From contig NC_079314.1 of assembly GCF_029931775.1 (NCBI RefSeq), forward strand, positions 74,639,879 to 74,703,878: a stretch of DNA of 64,000 nt. Direction: 5' to 3'. The DNA comes from Euleptes europaea (lineage: Eukaryota; Chordata; Lepidosauria; Squamata; Sphaerodactylidae). Under the pieces are notes generated by a model, which searched no databases, was not told where the DNA came from, and saw only the letters and a program-made list of their open reading frames with translations. The translations under genes and the position numbers were made by a program. Each line of letters begins with the position of its first letter. The stretch's first letter is position 1. Below, piece by piece: positions 52,770-64,000 of this stretch.

Positions 52770-52995
52770 GAAGAGCCCTGCGGGTTCAGATCAATGGTCT
52801 ATCTAGTCCAGCAGCAGCCTGTTTTTCCCAGTAGCCAGCCAAATGCCCCCAGGAAGCCAATCAGTATTGCATGATGGCAAGAGCCCTCCCTGCTGTTATT
52901 CAGTGGCATCTGTCTTTGGAAAACGGAGGCTCCATTCAAAGCTATTTTCAAGCTATTCAAGCTAGATAGCTTTAACTGGATCTTGTATAAGGCTG
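52770..52995 (-). mobile_element. CR1/L3-like 3' end (reverse)
   Basis: ggttcagatcaatggtctat, ctagtccagcagcagcctgt, cagtagccagccaaatgccc and ccaggaagccaatcag are the reverse of the 3' UTR at 50120-50330. Confidence 0.75.
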
Positions 52996-53115
52996 TCTTG
53001 TTGTGCCCCCCCCCCCCCATTTGTCTTTCCTTAAAGGTATTAAAGCTTTCCTTAAAGGTATTTCCAGCTCTCCTTTCTGAGGAGAATCAACCAGAACTAG
53101 ATGCAGTATTCCAAC

Positions 53116-53192
53116 AGTGCAACCTGAGTTGCAGAGTTACTCCAGTCTGAGCCCTTTGATTTCAATGGGCTTTGACTCCATAAAATTGCACT
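53116..53192. mobile_element. Miniature TIR element, copy of the 11803-11888 family
   Basis: Begins AGTGCAACCTGAG and ends aaaATTGCACT; the interior includes tttcaatgggctttgact. Ends match imperfectly. Confidence 0.4.
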
Positions 53193-53474
53193 GTAAGTGT
53201 GGTAACATAATTATATAAAGGCATTATGATATTGGCAAGTTTTGTTTTCAATTCCTTTCCTAACAGCTGTAAGCATACAGATTGACTTTTAAGTGTGACT
53301 GTACTAAGACTAGATGTTTTTGGTGGGTTGCTGACTACATCCAGATCCATTCCTTGGGTTGTTATAGAAATTACAGATCCTATCCATGTATACGTGGATG
53401 GACGTTTTTTGCTGTCAAGTGATTCTTGTCTGTAGTTTTGTTGCCCATTCACCCACTTTGGAGAGATCGTATGG

Positions 53475-53690
53475 GAGGGGCTATAGCTCACTGCTGGGGC
53501 ATCTTCTTGGCATGCAGATGGTCCCAGATTCAGTTGTCGGCATTTCTAGTTAAAGGATCAAGTAGTAAGTAATGTGAGAGACCTCTGCCTGAAACCTTGG
53601 AGAGCTGCTGCCAGTCAGAGTAGACCACACTGACTTTGATAGCTGAAGAATTTGATTCAGTGAAGGACAGCTACATGTGTATATTACAGC
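53475..53690 (+). mobile_element. tRNA-derived SINE (gctgtggctcag family)
   Basis: ggggctatagctcactgctg, ttggcatgcagatggtccca, gagacctctgcctgaaacct, tggagagctgctgccagtca, gactttgatagctgaa. Confidence 0.8.
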
Positions 53691-54379
53691 TCTGCACAAC
53701 CTGACTGGGATTCTGCCATTTTGAATTCAATGACACCAGATCATTTCTGAACGTTAAATATCACTGATTCTAGTACGAATCCTTGAAGGAACCCACTGCT
53801 TGCTTTTCTCTGTTTTGAGAGTTCTGTATGTGGCTTATGTCCAATGGCTTGTGTTTCAATGGTTACATAACAGGAAGGCTGCATTCAGACATGACAGTAA
53901 ACCTCTGTTGTGATTGGCAAAATCCCAGTTTCTTGCCAGGATCACCTTCTCCCCTCCCTTCTTATCTCACGTGCAGATTGTCACCGAAAGCTTCCTACCT
54001 TTGGAAGCCTTGAATCAAGTTCCGTTTTCCCATCATGTCTGAGTGTGGGCAACTTTTCAAATTGGACTTTGTTTCCTTCCCACATATTTGGATGCTTAAG
54101 CAGTATCAAACAGTGGTTTAGAAACCTCAATTTGTAGGTAAGAATGAAGCTCAGACTTGACCACATTTTCTATCATGGCAAACTGGAGTTTATTCGAGAC
54201 TTCATAAACCAGGAAGCCATCGGTATTCTTCTGGGTATGAAAAGAGGTCAGAGAGGGGAGAAATGAGGGAGTGTGTGAGAATGATAACAAGTCAGGTTTA
54301 TGCCTGTCACAAACAAACGCAGGTATGTCATAACATCTAATGTAGCTGAAGGGCCCAGAAATCATATGAATTCCTTTTG

Positions 54380-54393
54380 CCAGCAGGTGGCAA
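54380..54393 (+). promoter_or_regulatory. CTCF-like core motif
   Basis: CCAGCAGGTGGCAA fits the CTCF core except its last base. It lies just before a hAT-like MITE. Motif-only call. Confidence 0.35.
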
Positions 54394-54415
54394 AAGAGCA
54401 ACATGGGCTAAATCA

Positions 54416-54911
54416 GGGTTCCCCAACATGGCACCTGTGAGCACCATGATGCCCACCAATACTTTCCCCAGCACCCACTAAGCTTTTCAGAATATGGGCA
54501 GGGCCATTGTAAAGCAGGGCTTGTTATTGGTTGCCCTCATTCAAATGAAAGGATTTTCCATGGCTGCAACATAGCCACAGCCACTGAAGTATCAGGAGGA
54601 ATGGTCAGCATCCAAGCTTTCCTTACTCAGTGTGTGGTTCCATTCCCCCTCCAGGCTCTCCATCTTATTATTTCCAAATCTCTTCTTTCCTTCTTTCCTC
54701 TCTTCTTATACTTCCTTTGCGTTTCTTTTCAATCCCTCTTTTCTTTCTACCTACCTACTCTTTATTTGCTTTCTACAATTCTTTTGCAAAGCAAAGAGAG
54801 AGGTATTCCATTTGGTTCTGCCTCCTGTGACAGCCATTTTGGGGTAACCCTCACCACCCCCTCCCAAAATTCCGAAGGTGTCCACAGGCACAAAAAGCTT
54901 GGGGATCCCTG
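54416..54911. mobile_element. hAT-like MITE of the TTGGGGATCCCTG family (copy 2)
   Basis: Starts gggttccccaacatggcacc and ends aaaaagcttggggatccctg, inverted ends. Internal gtgcccaccaatac-like sequence, cctcctgtgacagccatttt and ttccgaaggtgtccacaggc match 43631-43975. Confidence 0.75.
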
Positions 54912-54914
54912 TCC

Positions 54915-56950
54915 TTAGAATGATTGGAGAGCCTGAAGTAGCAGGCTGCTTTCTTCAGGAGGACTCCAGCTTGTCTGTAAACTTATACATCAGTATTTTA
55001 GGGACTACAAGAAACTCTTTGAAAGAAAGAGGACAGACAACATACTGAGGTGGAGCAGAGCTGCAGATCCATTCAACTCCAAGGGTCTGGCTTGATTAAA
55101 ATCAGAAGAGATTGTGAGACCCCTGGTCTGGTGGGCCCAACAAGCCTGATTTTTTTTTTAATGTTGGTTATTGTTCTATATATTGTTCTATCGTCATTTC
55201 AAGATTATGTGTGAGGGGAAAAGAAAGAATAAATTTGAAGTTTGCTTATTGTTATCTTCACTAATGTAAGTATCTCAAGGTGAGATCACACAGTCCAAAC
55301 ACTTTAACTCCATCTATTCTTTAACTAAAGGATTTCTTCTGAGATTCCTCTTTGAGCGTGAATTCAGTTGAAGTTACACATGCATTTAGTATTGAATCCC
55401 CAAGCTTCATTTTGAGCTCCAGCACTGAAATGGTTCCCCTATCAGTCAGACATGTTCTGAACTAAGATATAATAAGAATAACATGCACCATACCACAAAT
55501 GTGGCTTTAGACCTGTATATTTTCACTAACCAGAAGCAGTGGTTGCTATGATAAATGATAATTACAGAGGTAAGCAGTGGTTGGTATGATAGATTTTGTA
55601 GTGGTTGGTATGATAGATTTTGCTATGACAATAAACCATGTCCCTGAAACACAGGATAATTCTCCACTGAAAAGGGTTTCTAATAAGAGAAGTATATAAG
55701 CAGAAAGGAGAGAAGCGCCTTTTATATACTATGACGAAGAAAGAACAAGGAATCATTTCTTTCCCCCTCCTTCAGAGATGATGCCAAAAACACCAGAGCT
55801 CTTGGCAGCAACAGGGGAAAATGCCTGCAGCTGTTCTGCACTAGGTGGCTGATATCCCTTTGCCCCAGCCTCAAGGCACTGCATTTATCCCCATAACAGC
55901 CAGGTCAGATGAGCCATTTGCTTAGAAATAAGTCCACTGGCTTCACTGGGATGTTCTCTCAAGCCAGCAACAAGAAGACAGTAGACACCTGTTATTTTCC
56001 ACCTTTCCAGGGTTTCTTCTCACCAGCTTAAAGAACTCCTCCTCCACAATTATCTTCATCTTGACAGCTAAGTGATCTGCTCTGTCCCACTCAATATGAG
56101 TCATGATGCCTCCATCTTGTCCTGAAGGTGCTATTTTGCAGCTCTTGTTTTTAGTAATATATTACAACACAGTTGTTTAAATGGAACCTTTCTTATGGTG
56201 TAGCATAAATGCATCTGTCTGCTGGTGATGCTGGTTATGCATTCCTGTACATTGGATATGATGTTTAGAAAAAAGAGAAGCTAAATCCATTAACGTCTTT
56301 TGTTTGCACATACCCACTTTGCAAAAATTCAAGCTGGTATGCTTCAATAGGACAACCTGCTGAACCTGCATTTGAGAAACCTGGGAAGCAATTCCTGCTC
56401 AGTTGTTTTTTGCTCTTTTCATCAAGGCAAGTCATGCTTTCCTGCTTAGTCGCCCATGCATATTAAAGGGAGTACTATAATGACTCTCTCAAGCGGCTGT
56501 TATGGAAATGAAAAAGGTAATGGTTGTACAAAGAGATCTGCATTTAGAAGGTAACTAATCAAAATCCAATCCCAAGAAATGGTCTTCATTAGCCTTGGAA
56601 GGATAACACATCCAAGTGAAACTTCTTCTCACTTTCAGATGAACACTAACTAATCCAGAGTTGGTTGTTTGTCTGGCAATGCCACAATGTTTGCAGCTGT
56701 TCCCTACTCCAGCCTCAGTTTCCAGTGACATATTCCTGAGGTTGGTGAGAGACAGGGGAGGGCCAAAGGAGAGAGAATGACCCAGCGGATATGTGCCTGA
56801 CAGGCAAACTGTCCAACGAGGATAACTAGCCCAAGTGTGTGCTACATGGTAGTGGCCTTGACTGACAATTCTGTGAGCAGCATTTCCCCCAATCACATTG
56901 CAAGCTCACTGGTTTCAAAAGGACTCTCTGTAAGAAGGGGTGCTGCTTTT
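54915..56950. other. Unannotated intergenic sequence
   Basis: No exon, RNA gene or convincing transposon. A short local tandem (agcagtggttggtatgatag repeated with variation near 55570-55620) is present. Confidence 0.35.
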
Positions 56951-56954
56951 CTGG

Positions 56955-57310
56955 CCCTAGGAGTGTGCAGCTGTCTTCTGTGAGAGCCAGGGCCTTTTAA
57001 GCCCTGGCGCTGGTCAGGAGGAATGCTCTGTCTGGTGACATCAGGGCCCTGCGAGACCTTAAAGAGTTCCACAGAGCCTGCAAGACGGAGCTATTCTGCC
57101 AGGCCTATGGCTGAGGACAGCCACGAATGTCATCTTGCTGGCCTCCCTACCCCCCTCCTTTTATATTATTTTATGCTAACTGAGGGGTAACCTGCCGCCT
57201 ATCTCCAGCAACATGAGTGGAATTTAGGCGCCATCTGTAGTTTTTAAGTTTTAATTGGGATTTTATTGTTTTAATTCCAGAATTTATGGTTAATTTTACT
57301 ACTGATTTTG
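56955..57310 (+). mobile_element. L2/CR1-like LINE 3' end
   Basis: Translates RNALSGDIRALRDLKEFHRA, CKTELFCQAYG, typical of the last coding stretch of CR1/L2 LINEs, followed by ttttaagttttaattgggat and ttattgttttaattc as the 3' UTR. Confidence 0.65.
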
Positions 57311-57319
57311 AGGCCATAT

Positions 57320-58755
57320 GAAATGGCATTAGAGCATATTCTAAGGTCAATATTACTTCAACCCATTGGCTTATGCTTCCATCACTAAAATAGCCTTATT
57401 TTAATAACAAAAACTTTAAAAAACTCCATCGATTTTGTTGAGAAATTCACTCATCAAGGACAAAGTTGCTTCAGGGCCCCACTGGGATTAGGGGCCTTGA
57501 AGCTTAAGCTTCATTAGTTTCATAGTAGAACTGCCACTGCTTGTGTTGTCTAAATGCCAAGCTGGTCTCACCAGTCTGCATCATATATCAGATGCAGAAT
57601 ATGGAATGCCTTCTTTGTTGGGGTCCTTTGCCATCTGTCCTTACCATTATACTCTCTCCTCACTTCTACAGCTGTCAAAACAGATGCCTGTAGTTCTGCA
57701 ATCCCGTTTTTTGTCAGTATAATTTATGTAGGAGTCTAGTACTACCTTGAGATATCCTGTTAAATAGGCCTAGTGAAGACAATTCCCATTGTTATGCTGA
57801 ACAAGTCTCAGGAACACTTCCCATCTGTGGTGGCAGTGAACTGATGAATCACCCCTACAAAGCTACATGCCCAGAAAGTGAAGGTGATTTTATCTTTCCA
57901 TTAATGTGAGAGATGAAACTGAGCAAAGCACTTTGGAGATAGTTTTTATAAAACAAGATAGATTTCTGATAGCAAGTTCCATACTCTTTAGAATAGGCTC
58001 CTATGCAGTCAGTAGGAGCTGTCAATCTCCTATGGGCATTTGTACTAGCAACACAATTAGGTGTCTTTGGGGTCTGAAGTCCTGTTTTGTTTTGAAGAAA
58101 AGTAATTCTGTATAAGTAACATGCTGGATGGCAGCTTGCTGTGTTTCCCTACTTTCCAGATTCATCTCCAGCTATGAAACACCAAACCTAGCTTGTGACT
58201 CCTACACAGTAGAATTTTACAATTCCACAGTTACTAAAAAGATTTGTTGTATACCTCAGAAGCCTTTGAATGATACAAAAGGGGAAACATGGAAAATATT
58301 TTTGAAAATTAATAGTTCCATTCATGCCATTATGATCTTTTTAAAACATATAAGCTAATGTAATGTCTTGTTTCAAATCTGATAACTCTTGAGTCTAAGG
58401 AAATTATGAATCAGGTGAATAATTGCGATGTGTTATTTAAAATACAAAGCAAAGAGAACATTTGCACTAGAAATTTGCCATAGATTTACTGATGGAAAGG
58501 AATTGGATCTTGACAAATTAATACCTTGAGAAAAGCTAGCTCTTTGATAAGATACCCAATTAACCCTTTAGCACTGTCATAAGCCCAGCATAACTGTGGG
58601 GAGTTACTACTCTCCTCCCGACAAATGCAGACTCTGGGTGTGATGGATTATGAACAACAGGACATGAATAAATCAACTGAAATTCTCTCAGTCCATAAAT
58701 CTATCAATTTTTCCGGAACCTCCAGGCCCCTAGTGTTGACCATAACTAGTGATGA
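57320..58755. other. Unannotated A+T-rich intergenic sequence
   Basis: No gene or named repeat recognised in about 1.4 kb. Confidence 0.35.
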
Positions 58756-58765
58756 AGCAAGGTAG

Positions 58766-59463
58766 CTACTAGGGTTACCAACTCTAGCTTCAGAAATTCC
58801 TGGAGATTTGGAGGTGGTGCTTCAGGAGGATTGAGTTTGGAGAAAGAACTCAGTGGGGATGTGATGTCACACCTTGGTCAAAGGCCAGCTCTTTCAATTC
58901 CTCTCCTTCCTGTGAGGTCACTTCTTCCCATCAGATTTGAAATTTAAATTTCCTGGTTCATATCACTTCCTCCCAACTTTTTCTCCCACCTGTCATCTCT
59001 TGTAGGCTTTTGTGATCTGTAATATTAAGCCTTTAATCCTATATATTTGTGCTGGTATTGTTGGTAGTAATCCAGTTATGTCCCACTCAACACCCCCCCC
59101 CAACCCCTATCAAAATACTTTTCAGGATTATCTTAGTGTTAAGAAGAAAAATCCACTCTGAAGACCCACAGGAGAACACTAGCCAATAACAACCCCACTG
59201 TCTCAATCCTCAACCACCCTCTGGTCTTTAGAGTCTTTACAAGCAACCATCAATCAGTTTCTCCTAGTGTCTGTGGTATACCATAAGAAAAATGGAAGTC
59301 ATAAAACATCCATACACTGTGGGCAATCTAGGACCTTCAGTTCTCCTAAACTCTGTGCTATACCATACAGTCCACCTTTTAAAGCTGCCATTTTCTCCAG
59401 GGGCACTGTGGTCCAGAGAACAGTTGTATTGCTGGGAGATATCCAGGCCCTGGTGACTCTAGG
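58766..59463 (+). mobile_element. Long TIR-type non-autonomous element, uninterrupted copy
   Basis: Begins ctagggttaccaactctagc and ends gccctggtgactctagg, inverted ends. The interior is colinear with 26290-27610. Non-coding, about 700 bases. Confidence 0.6.
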
Positions 59464-59847
59464 AATTATACAACAGTTTGAAGCCTAGCTCTCACTTTAT
59501 GTTTTAAAGCTAGAGACCATAAAATTCATAGCACAAGAATAGCAGTAGCTAGCCTGGAGGGTTAGGAGATGCAGACCATACTTACAATCCAGTGCAAACT
59601 GAACAGATGTTTTTGTTTTAACCAAAGTTACATGTTTTAATAAGAAAACACAAATGGAAACATAGAAAATAAAATGCAGCATATACTGGCTGGCCAGTAA
59701 CATTTCCTAGAGAGTACCACGTCTCACTATGGTATTAAACTGATGGTACAGCATACCAGAGGTTATATATGCACACACCAGAATTACTAGCCAGAAGCCA
59801 CCAGCTTCTGACTTGAGGTACACAGACTGACTGGTCAGAGATAGGGC

Positions 59848-60045
59848 AGGGGCCATGGCTGTGTGGTAGAGCATCTGCTTGGCATGTCCAGAATTCCAGA
59901 TTCAGTCCTCCGCATCTTCGGTTGAAAGGATCGGGTAGTAGGTGGTGCGACCTTCACTGGAGACTCTGGAGAACTGCTGCCAGTCTGAGTAGACAACACT
60001 GACTTTGATGGACCAATGATCTGACTTATGTCATTCAGATGACAG
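59848..60045 (+). mobile_element. tRNA-derived SINE (gctgtggctcag family)
   Basis: ggggccatggctgtgtggta, gagcatctgcttggcatgtc, gagaactgctgccagtctga, gtagacaacactgactttga, tggaccaatgatctgac. Confidence 0.8.
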
Positions 60046-60049
60046 GGGA

Positions 60050-61440
60050 GACCTTACCTAGTACCAACATTTTCTAAAGACTGCTTGATATGATTTCTAT
60101 TCAGTCTGGGATCTTCATTCTTGAAGAGTCCCATATAAACTAGGTATTTATATTTTCAAATGACAACCTTATTTTCTACAGAAACCACACATCCAACAAG
60201 TGTTCAAGACTAACAGAGGACAACACAAAATAATCTGACCACTGATAGTCCTGTCTTGTTATTGACTAGATTACAGTAATGTGCTCTGTCTAGGGCTGCC
60301 CTTGAAGAGTGTTTGCAGTAATTAAAAATGCAACTGAGTACTAACTGGATGTATGGAACGTGTAGTTCCGGTATTGTATGATCTTTATGGCTCCTGTTTT
60401 TACTTTCTTCTTGATTTTGATTTTTAAAGATCTAATTGTTCTGGGGACCAGGTTATCTTCACAGTCTCTCCCATATGTACATATCTGTGCTTTCAAGTCA
60501 GTGTCAGAGGTCATTATATGTGCCTTCCGTTGGCTGGAGCATGGCACCTGAGCTTTAGAAATCCTGCCTGGCCCTCTCACTACTTGACAACTGAGCATTG
60601 GCTGAAGATGTATGCCGCTAGATGTTTCTGCTACTGAAATATCCTTTCTGTGCTGCAGTTTTTTGGTTTCTTAGTTTTGTTTGGGTTTTTGTTTTTGTTT
60701 TGCAATACGTTTTTTTGTTTTTTGTTTTATCACCGGTTACTAGTTGCTTTGGGGGTCATGAAAGACAGAAAGGCAAATCAGAAATTTTTTCAATAAAGAA
60801 ATTTCTGCAAGTGTAGTGTTTTACATTTCCACATCACAGATAATATTTTTTAAGCTTGAATATTGTCATCTGTTTATTTTCCATTCAGGAAACAACAGCT
60901 GAACTCCAGCTGCTTAACCTGGCATTCTGAATTGAAACATTATTTTAAAACAACAACAAAAGCAGGAGGTTTTTTTCCTAACGTGGGAAAGCAGCTATTT
61001 AATATTTCATGAAGACAAACCAAAGTTGTCCCCCATCTATGTACAATATTCATTGTCTCCATTCACCCATGTCAGCAGAATGTCTACACCTGAGGTAGGA
61101 ACTGAGCTTTATTAGTTTAAATCTCACCATTTATTCTTTTCTTTTTTTACTGCAGCAGCAAGAAAAAGAGTAAAAATCCTGACAAATTGGAGTGTAAATC
61201 CAAGCACTGAAAGGCATTTAAGGGGCAGCAGGTGCATCCATATCAAAGTGTCTCCCTTGCAGCTGTAACTTTCATGAGTGCCATTGACATGGCTGATAAA
61301 TCAAAGTTGTGTTGACCTTGGATAGCATTGCACAAGCAATTCCCTTCACACAAATGGGTTTCCTGATGGATGGAGATGGCCCAATTGGCTACCATATATG
61401 AGAGACAAATAGGCTTTTCTTAAACATCCCTAGCTCTTTC
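60050..61440. other. Unannotated intergenic sequence
   Basis: No gene seen. T-rich low-complexity runs (tttttgtttttgttt type, about 60685-60730) are the only notable structure. Confidence 0.35.
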
Positions 61441-61699
61441 CCCACAGTTTTGTTGCAGATGTCTTTTGTCAAGAGCCAGAAAGGAAAACAAGCCCCCATT
61501 TACAGCCGAGTTTCCTCTCAGCTTCCTTACTGTAACAATAGAAGGTATTCATGCTGTACAGAAAGACACAGCACATCCTTACATCTTTGGTGTGCGCAAA
61601 GCATCGGTTGTTTATCAGCTGGCAGGCTTTGGTGGCACATTCCATCAGGAACTCTGGAACTAGAGGGAGAGGGAGGGAGAAGTAACTGCTAAATGAAAA

Positions 61700-64000
61700 C
61701 ACAACAACAGTAGCATGGTATTGTGTTAAGAATCATTATGATTGTTATTGGTAAAGCACATAATGACTTAAATTATTTAGATGACTTTCAGATACCTTGA
61801 GCCGGGAGGAAAGGCGAGGTATAAATATTTTAATAAAAAACAACAAAATGAATAATAAAAACAACAAAGCAAAGAATATATTTTGCTTCTAAGGCTGCTG
61901 AATGGTAGTGATTCTTGGTCCTAGCACTTGATTGGTGGGACAGAGTCACATGACTGGCATCTAATCAGAATCAACAGAATCCACTGAGGGCTTTTCTCTC
62001 ATGTCCTGGACCATCTGGACTGGAGTGAAGGGGATCTGATAGGACCCCAAAATAAGGAGCCAAATGGATGGAAAACAGGAGAAGCTGGTCAGAAAGAATG
62101 AACCTCCTTCTTCTCCAGTCCAAAGTACATACAAGAGGGCTGTAAGAGCAATGTGACCCTAAGTACATTTTATGACAGAACAGGATCCATAGACTTCATC
62201 ACTTTCCTTCTTAAACTGGTCAGAGAAATCTGAAGCCATTTTTTTCAAAAGGGAGGAAGTTTAACTTTTTGTTGGAGTAAGGTGACTCAGCATGCCTGGA
62301 CATTGTGGGGGGGCTACATTGCTCTCTATGTATATCTGTGTTATATTCTCAATGAATGAGATGCCTCTCTCTGTCTTAATTTGGGAGCTTCTCTCTGACT
62401 CCTTCTCTTCCCCTCCCCTTTCTCTCTCTTCTTCTCATGGCTCTGCAAGGAGCAAAACACATCTACAAGTCTCCCCTGTAGAAACTCTGCCTTCTTACAT
62501 GCACATGCTGCTGGAGTAGCTGGCCACTTGTGATAGGGAACAGTATTCTTTAGATTAAGCTTCTCTCTCTCCTTTTAACGGCAACATGGCTGGCTATGAA
62601 TTGAATCTATCTCAATAAATGTAAGTTTTTCCTTTTGCAATATACTTCTTTGGAGTTTATTTACTGCACGCAATACCACTGTGCAACTTTGCTATACTGA
62701 CTAATACTTATATCCCCAATACTTTCCCCCTGGAAGTGATGTCACACTGTAGGAGCAATGGCGATTTGCATTTCCTCATCTCACCCCCCTTCCCCCGGCC
62801 TCCCACTGGTTGCCAGTACTCAGCTAGTAACCCCGAAGTGAAAGCAAGTCTGTCCCTTCTGATTCACAGTTTTGCAACTGCCTCAAAGCCACTTCAGATC
62901 AACTCTTGACCTTGTAGAAAGAGGCAATGCAAGGCTTGCATAAAACTGTATCTAAAAACAAGTCTAAGATTTAAGGACCACCAAAATATTATAGATTACT
63001 TATTCCAAACTACCACCAAACACCTGAAGCGTGGATACTTGCATGCAGGACACTAGAGTGTATAGCATGTTTCTGCAATCACATTTATGGTCTCTTTTTA
63101 TATCAAGCAGAAAATATTGATTTAGGATGAGGAGTGGAGCCCAAACTGTCATCTCCTCTGCAGAAGTTGCAGGTCTTTGTCAATTACCTCCTATGCATCG
63201 GTTGTAATTAGATTCAGAGTTTTCATTAATTTGGTGCCACCAACTCTCAGCAATCAAATCAATACTTTCTGGCTTGAAAGCTAATCATAATTTAGCACTC
63301 TATATTGATTTTTAAGATCTGCCTCCTCTCTGCTGCTAAGAAAACAAATGGAGTTCACCTGGGGTTATCTCCACAACCAGTGTTTCTCACGGACACTAAG
63401 GTTTTTTTGTGGGGGGCGGGGGAGCTGTTCTTTCCCTCCACTAAAATGTCTACAGTGGAGTTTTGATTTAGGAACGAAAGAGTAAAACAAGTTACCTTAC
63501 ATCTAAAGCAGAGGAAAGTTGTTATGAATAATAAACAATTGTTACTCAGGAAACACCACAGCTAGGTACCTTCTTTTGTGCATCTCTGTGCCCAATGAAA
63601 AATTGTGCCAGGTCTTTAAGAGGGAGGCAGTTGAGCTGATAAATATTGGGGCAGACAACTTCTAGTTTCATGGCCATTTAGCAGATATTGACCTTGTTAG
63701 GTTTCTAGCATGACACACATATATATAAGTGCCCATGTTTTCCAGTTCTTATTTAAATGTATCTTGTTTAGTGCTAAATGAAAGCTATTGATTATGTAAG
63801 ATATATTGATTTAGTACAGAATAAGGAACATTGATTCATAACTACAAATAACATTTTAATTTATTTTCTCAGACTCCATTAATGAGAAGGCAATGTTTAA
63901 GAGGAAAAGAAGTGGTATGTTAGTGGGCATATTCTGATGGAAGGTACAAAACTGATCCCCACAAACAAGCCTGTAAGCAGTGAAACAGCTCATATGCATC
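61700..64000. other. Unannotated intergenic sequence to window end
   Basis: No gene seen. A LINE-tail-like piece (gagccgggaggaaaggcgag then gtataaatattttaat) lies at 61799-61836. The block 63120-63340 is low in recognisable repeats and rich in TAAT-type motifs. Confidence 0.35.

Noticed and set aside
53828-54404. Small frames at 53.8-54.4 kb as a host gene
   Set aside because: No motif, no splice-consistent neighbours, and frames overlap on both strands.

Overview
The window looks like squamate reptile (lizard, probably gecko-like) nuclear DNA. The evidence is interspersed Bov-B and CR1/L3 LINEs, tRNA-derived SINEs of the Sauria type, 5S rRNA-derived SINEs, and a dense load of short non-autonomous DNA transposons carrying terminal inverted repeats, set around spliced vertebrate genes with GT-AG introns. 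Species assignment is inference from repeat content only.

Genes occupy the first 22.5 kb. On the + strand lies a small cluster of GLIPR1-type CAP-domain genes: the last two coding exons of one copy (120-391), a complete six-exon copy (1633-8359, predicted 313 aa), and a decayed third copy (12364-14638) that keeps a CAP exon and a last exon. Facing it tail-to-tail on the minus strand is the ten-exon KRR1 gene (15421-22189, predicted 376 aa), a small-subunit processome factor, with a CpG-rich promoter at about 22190-22550 that carries ZNF143-like and ETS-like sites. The order GLIPR1 family then KRR1 matches the known vertebrate order (human chr 12q21). CAP-family genes and KRR1 are neighbours, not partners in one pathway.

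From 22.6 kb to the end I find no convincing gene. It is an intergenic stretch filled with nested mobile elements: Bov-B fragments (22.8, 30.5, 38.0, 40.5, 50.8 kb), a 5'-truncated YADD-bearing LINE with a 12-bp target duplication (24.6-25.95 kb), CR1/L3 tails, a solo LTR with a 5-bp duplication (26.7-27.2 kb), an LTR-retroelement fossil inside Bov-B (38.36-40.43 kb), hAT-like and Tigger-like MITEs, and a palindromic family with 10-13 bp target duplications. Two CTCF-like motifs and several unannotated A+T-rich blocks could be regulatory.

I saw no CRISPR array, operon, phage or new multi-gene system. The most unusual items are a proline-rich stalk in the complete GLIPR1-like protein, a tRNA/5S mosaic SINE, the palindromic family of uncertain class, and several clean repeat-bounded inserts that I could not name.
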